Of a stretch of DNA of 64,000 nt, positions 59,476 through 64,000 are shown piece by piece. Both the position numbers and the translations under genes were made by a program. Each line of letters opens with the position of its first letter. Position 1 is the stretch's first letter. Origin of the DNA: Thinopyrum elongatum (Eukaryota > Streptophyta > Magnoliopsida > Poales > Poaceae); NCBI GenBank assembly GCA_011799875.1, contig CM022299.1, positions 210,496,070 to 210,560,069 on the forward strand, in the 5' to 3' direction. A model generated the notes under the pieces. The model made no database searches, was not told where the DNA came from, and worked only from the letters and a program-made list of their open reading frames with translations.

Positions 59476-60238
59476 TGATTTTTTGTCGAAAGAGACCACC
59501 TGCCCAACGGAATTGACAGAAAAGACCCCCTTTGGAAAAAATTGGCAAAACAGACCCCCTGGGCAGTGGCGGCAGGCGCGCCAGGCGACACGTGGCACCT
59601 ACCGCCACAGTGCGAGGTGGCAGCCCCTGCCGCCACCGGGCCAGGCGGCAGGCTGCTCGTAACCGGAATCGAGAGTAGCAACGAAACGGGGCTGATGTGA
59701 TGGGCCCTGCCGCCTCAGGGGCAGGCGGCAGCACTATGAGATGTAGTGCAATCTCACCTTCTTGCCTTGGTTTTACTACTTTCCAGCTTCCACCCATAAA
59801 CAAACTGTTGCCTTCCTCCTCGTGCAATCTCATGCATGTGAGATGCAGTGCAAGACCAGCTGTTGCATGCATGCACGCACGTCCTGCCGTGCCAGTTGCT
59901 AGCTAGCTTAAACGTACTGATTATTATATAATATATTTGAAAATTAAAACGTACAGCAAGACTGAAACTTGAGTGCAGCCGCCAGCCCGTGAGGTGGCAG
60001 GGCCCAGCAGCTACAGTGCTGCTGCCAGCCACTGCGGTGGCAGGGCCCACCACGGCAGCTCCGTTCCATCGCGACTACTGATTTCAGTTATGGGCAGCCT
60101 GCCGCCTAGCCCGGTGATGGCAAGGGCTGCCGCCTCGCACTGTGGCGGCATGTGCCACGTGTCGCCTGGCGCGCCTACCGCCACGGCCCAGGGGGTCTTT
60201 TTTGCCAATTTTATCCAGAGGGGGTCTTTTCTGGCAAT
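59476..60238. mobile_element. Foldback (long terminal inverted repeat) element, about 0.76 kb
   Basis: About 185 bp near the left end (59504-59690) is the inverted complement of 60055-60238, with roughly 90 percent identity by eye; shared words are GAAAAGACCCCCT, AAAATTGGCAAAA, GGCGCGCCAGGCGACACGTG and CCACAGTGCGAGG. The middle has further GTGGCAGGGCCCA repeats and no gene. Long inverted arms without a transposase suggest a Mutator-like or foldback non-autonomous element. Target duplication not resolved. Confidence 0.75.
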
Positions 60239-61013
60239 TCTATCCTTCTTTTCCACACTTGTGCTTCAAAGTAGCACCATGATCTTCATGATAGAGAATC
60301 TCCTATGTTGTCACTTTCATATGCTAGTGGAAAATTTTCATTATAGAACTTGGCTTGTATATTCCAACAATGGGCTTCCTCAAATTGCCCTAGGTCTTCA
60401 TGAGCAAGCAAGTTGGATGCACACCCACTTAGTTTTCTTTTGAGCTTTCATAAACTTATAGCTCTAGTGCATCTGTTGCATGGCAATCCCTACTCACTCA
60501 CATCGATATCTATTGATGGGCATCTCCATAGCCTGTTAATATGCCTAGTTGATGTGAGACTATCTCCCTCTTTTTGTCTTCTCCACAACCACCATATTCT
60601 ATTCCACTTATAGTGCTATGTCCATGGCTCACGCTCATGTATTGCGTGAAAGTTGGAAAGGTTTGAGAACACAAAAAGTATGAAACAATTGCTTGGCTTG
60701 TCATCGGGGTTGTGCATGATTTGAATACTTTGTGTGATGAAGATGGAGCATAGCCAGACTATATGATTTTGTAGGGATAAACTTTCTTTGGCCATTTTAT
60801 GTTGAGAATTCATAATTCCTTGTTAGTATGCTTGAAGTATTATTGTTTTTATGTCAATATTAAACTTTTGTTTTGAATCTTATGGATATGAACATTCATG
60901 CCACAATAAAGAAAATTACATGGATAAATATGTTAGGTAGCATTCCACATCAAAAATTTTGTTTTTATCATTTACCTACCCGAGGACGAGCAGGAATTAA
61001 GCTTGGGGATGCT
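60239..61013 (+). mobile_element. 3' internal fragment of a second element X
   Basis: Matches the reverse strand of 8295-9070 in order (CACACTTGTGCTTCAAAGTA, TGCACACCCACTTAG, TGGATGCTT-type words). It ends with the polypurine-like AATTAAGCTTGGGGATGCT. Confidence 0.8.
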
Positions 61014-62598
61014 TGATACGTCTCCAACATATCTATAATTTTTTATTGTTCCATGCTATTATATTATCTGTTTTGGATGTTTCATATGCATTAATATGCT
61101 ATTTTATATTACTTTTTGGACTAACTTATTAACCTAGAGCCCAGTGCCAGTTTCTGTTTTTCCTTGTTTTTGAGCTTCGCAGGAAAGGAATACCAAACAG
61201 AGTCCAAACGGAATAAAACCTTCGCGATGATTTTTCTTGGACCAGAAGACACCCAGGAGACTTGGAGTGCAAGTTAGAAGAGCCACGAGGCGACCACAAG
61301 GGGGGAGGGTGCGCCCAGGGGGTAGGGCATGCCCCCCTGCCTTGTGGGCCCCTCGATGACCCCCTGACCTAGATCTTCCTCCTATATATTCACATATATT
61401 CCCAAACCACCAGAAGCATCCACGAAAACACTTTTCCACCGCTGCAACCTTCTGTTCCCGTGAGATCCCATCTTGGGGCCTTTTCCGGCATCCTGCCGTA
61501 GGGGGATTCGATCACAGAGGGCTTCTACATGAACTCTATTGCCCTTCCGATGAAGCGTGAGTAGTTTACCTTAGACCTACGCGTCCATAGCTAGTAGCTA
61601 GATGGCTTCTTCTCTATCTTTGATTCTCAATACAACGTTCTCCTTGATGTTCTTGGAGATCTATCCGATGTAATCTTCTTTTACGGTGTGTTTGTCGAGA
61701 TCCGATGAATTGTGGATTTATGATTAGCTTATCTATGAATATTATTTGAATCTCCTCTGAATTCTTTTATGCATGATTTGATATCCTTGTAATTCTCTTT
61801 GAACTATCGGTTTGGTTTGGCCAACTAGATTGGTTTTTCTTGCAATGGGAGAAGTGCTTGACTTTGGGTTCAATCTTGCGGTGTCCTCTCCCAGTGACAG
61901 TAGGGGCAGCGAGGCACGTATTGTATTGTTGCCATCGAGGATAAAAATATGGGGTTTACATCATATTGCTTGAGTTTATTCCTATACATCATGTCATCTT
62001 ACTTAAAGCGTTACTCTATTCTTCATGAACTTAATACTCTAGATGCAGACAGGAGTCGGTTGATGTGTGGAGTAATAGTAGTAGATGCAGGCAGGAGTCG
62101 GTCTACTTGACACAGACGTGATGCCTATATTTCATAATCATTGCCTTGGATATCGTCATAACTTTGCGCTTTTCTATCAATTGCTTGACAGTAATTTGTT
62201 CACCCACCGTATTATTTGCTATCTTGAGAGAAGCCTCTAGTGAAACCTATGGCCCCCAGGTCTATTTTCCATCATATTACTTTCCGATCTACTATTTTGC
62301 AATCTTTTATTTTCAGATCTATAAACCAAAAACCCTAAAAATATTTACTTTATCTTTTGTTTAGTTTTATCTATCTCTATCAGATCTCACTTTTGCAGGT
62401 GACCGTGAAGGGATTGACAACCCCTTTATCGCGTTGGGTGCAAGTGTTTGATTGTTTGTGCAGGTATTGGTGATTTGTGCATTGTCTCCTACTGGATTGA
62501 TACCTTGGTTCTCTAACTGAGGGAAATACTTATCTCTACTTTGCTGCATCACCCTTTCCTCTTCAAGGGAAAAACCAACGCAAGCTCAAGAAGTAGCA
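61014..62598 (+). mobile_element. 3' LTR of the second element X
   Basis: TGATACGTCTCCAACATATC ... CAAGAAGTAGCA, 1,585 bp. Closest relative in the window is 6715-8294 (opposite strand). The right flank is AAGTC (62599-62603). No matching 5' LTR of this element is present. Confidence 0.85.
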
Positions 62599-62601
62599 AA
62601 G

Positions 62602-63052
62602 TCCAATTGCACAGCAGGTACATTTTCAAAAATTTATTTGTGTAACAGGTTTGCCGTTGGAACTTGTTGCTCTAATCAAGTTACTGACTACTCAACTTTT
62701 CAGGATCCAAGAGAAACTCCAATGCCACAACAGGTGCCTTTTGCAAAAACTTGTTTGTTTAACTGCTTTGCTACTGCAACCGGTTGCTCTAATCAAGTTA
62801 TTGACTACTCAACTTTTCAGGATCCAAGAGAAACTCCAATGCCACAACAGGTGCCTTTTGCAAAACTTTTTGTTTAACTACTTTGCTGCTGCAACCGGTT
62901 GCAATGATGTTAATAACTTATACTTTTCAGCATCTAATCAAAACTCTTTAATTCCTTTTTTGTTTAACTGGGTTGCTGTTCTAACTCCCAGTTGAGATGT
63001 TTTGCTAACTTCAACTTTTCTGAATCCAATCGAAATTGTAATGGCAAAACAG
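62602..63052 (+). repeat. Tandem array of exon-like units of about 117 bp
   Basis: A 30-bp block starting GATCCAAGAGAAACTCCAAT, preceded by TTTTCAG and followed by GTGCCTTTTGC, occurs at 62704-62733 and 62821-62850. A truncated block ends at 62617 (ending CACAGCAG|GTAC). A block with only the TTTTCAG part is at 62930, and a diverged block is at 63022-63052 (ending AAAACAG|GTTAGC), whose preceding AG has become TG. Each good copy is bounded like an exon and would encode DPRETPMPQQ. Confidence 0.7.
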
Positions 63053-63370
63053 GTTAGCCCAAGATCAAAGAGAAAGGTCCCCATGGACGTTGTATCATCC
63101 GAGAGCAGTGGCACTAGCCCAACCATGCATCATGAATTGCCAACTGCTGATGCTCTAGAGGCTAAAGTATTGGTAGAAAGAGAGTCTGCTTCTGCACTTA
63201 GAGATGAAGTTTACATGTTGAGGAAGCAAACAGCACAATCAAAAGCAGTACTCAAGACAACCATTAAATATTTGGTGGATTTCAAAACGAAGCAAGCTGA
63301 GACTAACCGCGTTGTTAAGGTCCTGGAGGAAAAAAAGAAATTAAAATCCCACTTGGTAAATCATAGGTGA
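63041..63370 (+). CDS. Coiled-coil protein fragment, C-terminal part
   Basis: An open frame from ATG 63041 to TGA (110 codons). It begins MAKQVSPRSKRKVP, a basic nuclear-localisation-like stretch, then a Ser/Thr segment (SSESSGTSP), then a long coiled coil from about residue 40 (DALEAKVLVERESASALRDE, ...QAETNRVVKVLEEKKKLKSH). It is not recognised. GRF zinc-finger proteins of wheat often end in such a coiled coil, so it may be the 3' part of the gene whose front lies at 47240-47622. A CACTA accessory protein is the alternative. A GTTAGCCC after the 63052 AG raises the possibility that this 'start' is intron read-through. Confidence 0.4.
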   Translation: MAKQVSPRSKRKVPMDVVSSESSGTSPTMHHELPTADALEAKVLVERESASALRDEVYMLRKQTAQSKAVLKTTIKYLVDFKTKQAETNRVVKVLEEKKKLKSHLVNHR

Positions 63371-64000
63371 AGTGCTTTTTCCATCATTGAATAACCTTTC
63401 TATTGTTTGTTCATGTAATCGATTAAATCATTTGTTTTAGAGATCATGTAATAATTGTTTTTTGGTCTGTATTTTTTAGCACGAGTATGTATTAATTGAT
63501 AAGACTGTGAGACATTTCATTTTTTGTTAAGGCAAAGATATTTCATTTTGTTTGCTATGCCAGACCTACAAATATGCCAATCGGGCTGAATGTGCATTCA
63601 TCAATAATAGTAGTATAGATGGTCCTTAAGTGGCACGCGTCTGAAAGGGCCAAGATGTTGTACTAACTTTTCTAAAAAATGATGCTCTTCTAGCAAAAGA
63701 AAGTACAACGGTCTGGCTTATGTATGTTAGTTGATATTATTGATCCATATACTCTATAAGTGTTTATATGTCTGTTAGTTTTCTATATTATTGGTTGATT
63801 GACTCAGTATTTTGAATCTTGACACATCGCTTGTGTACATATCTAAATGGGAGTACACTATATGTTGCGTGTGTCATACATGTTACACTTGAGTTGGACA
63901 TAAAGTGGTCTGAAATATTCGAATTCATCTTAAACTGGATTCTGGCTTCTGGATTCGAGTACCGGCATTTGTAGATCATATTCATATATGATAGTGGAAT
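63371..64000. other. Non-coding region at the right edge
   Basis: AT-rich, no supported frame, repeat or RNA gene. It may hold the 3' untranslated part of the frame before it. Confidence 0.35.

Overview
The window looks like repeat-dense intergenic DNA of a Triticeae grass (wheat, Aegilops or barley group). That rests on long terminal repeats (LTRs), CACTA ends and a Stowaway element that I recognise as grass and mostly Triticeae types. I see no intact, single-copy host gene, no rRNA or tRNA gene and no CRISPR-like array. Family names are avoided where I could not be certain from memory.

Layout. 1-1924: two truncated LTRs, one carrying a dispersed TCGGTCTCACCGA-type motif. 1925-6714: an old Gypsy-type element with a 1,170-codon plant-specific 'Transposase_28' coding region on the minus strand, broken only by nonsense codons. 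6715-16544: a large inverted structure in which two related non-autonomous Gypsy elements (called X and Y here) point away from each other, so their 3' LTRs are outermost and their internal regions meet at an 18-bp spacer near 11778. 16563-19430: a CACTA terminus with tandem blocks. 20047-30240: decayed gene-like pieces on the minus strand, at least one with B3-type DNA-binding domains, split by a 2.7-kb solo LTR. 30590-38140: two copies of a degenerate non-coding block with internal tandem repeats, separated by a proline/alanine-rich pseudogene and interrupted by another solo LTR. 38140-40864: low-information DNA. 40865-47622: a second CACTA terminus followed by four decayed gene-like units and a 507-bp tandem array. 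47623-62598: a Y-type Gypsy element with LTR, tRNA-Asp primer site and a gag-protease region but no recognisable pol, nested by two solo LTRs, each with a clear 5-bp target duplication, and fused at its right end through a foldback element to a fragment of an X-type element. 62599-64000: an array of tiny exon-like repeats leading into a coiled-coil reading frame.

How it works together. Most of the sequence is layered insertions, and several can be put in order because one interrupts another. The Y element at 47623 interrupts a GRF-type zinc-finger gene fragment. The solo LTRs at 49801 and 56159 interrupt Y. The solo LTR at 23964 interrupts a B3-cluster reading frame. X and Y carry gag/protease or an unknown ORF but no reverse transcriptase or integrase, so they would need a partner element to move. 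I found no convincing evidence of a wholly new biological system. The most unusual items are the X/Y inverted structure, the micro-exon repeat array and the Transposase_28 gene that decayed without indels.
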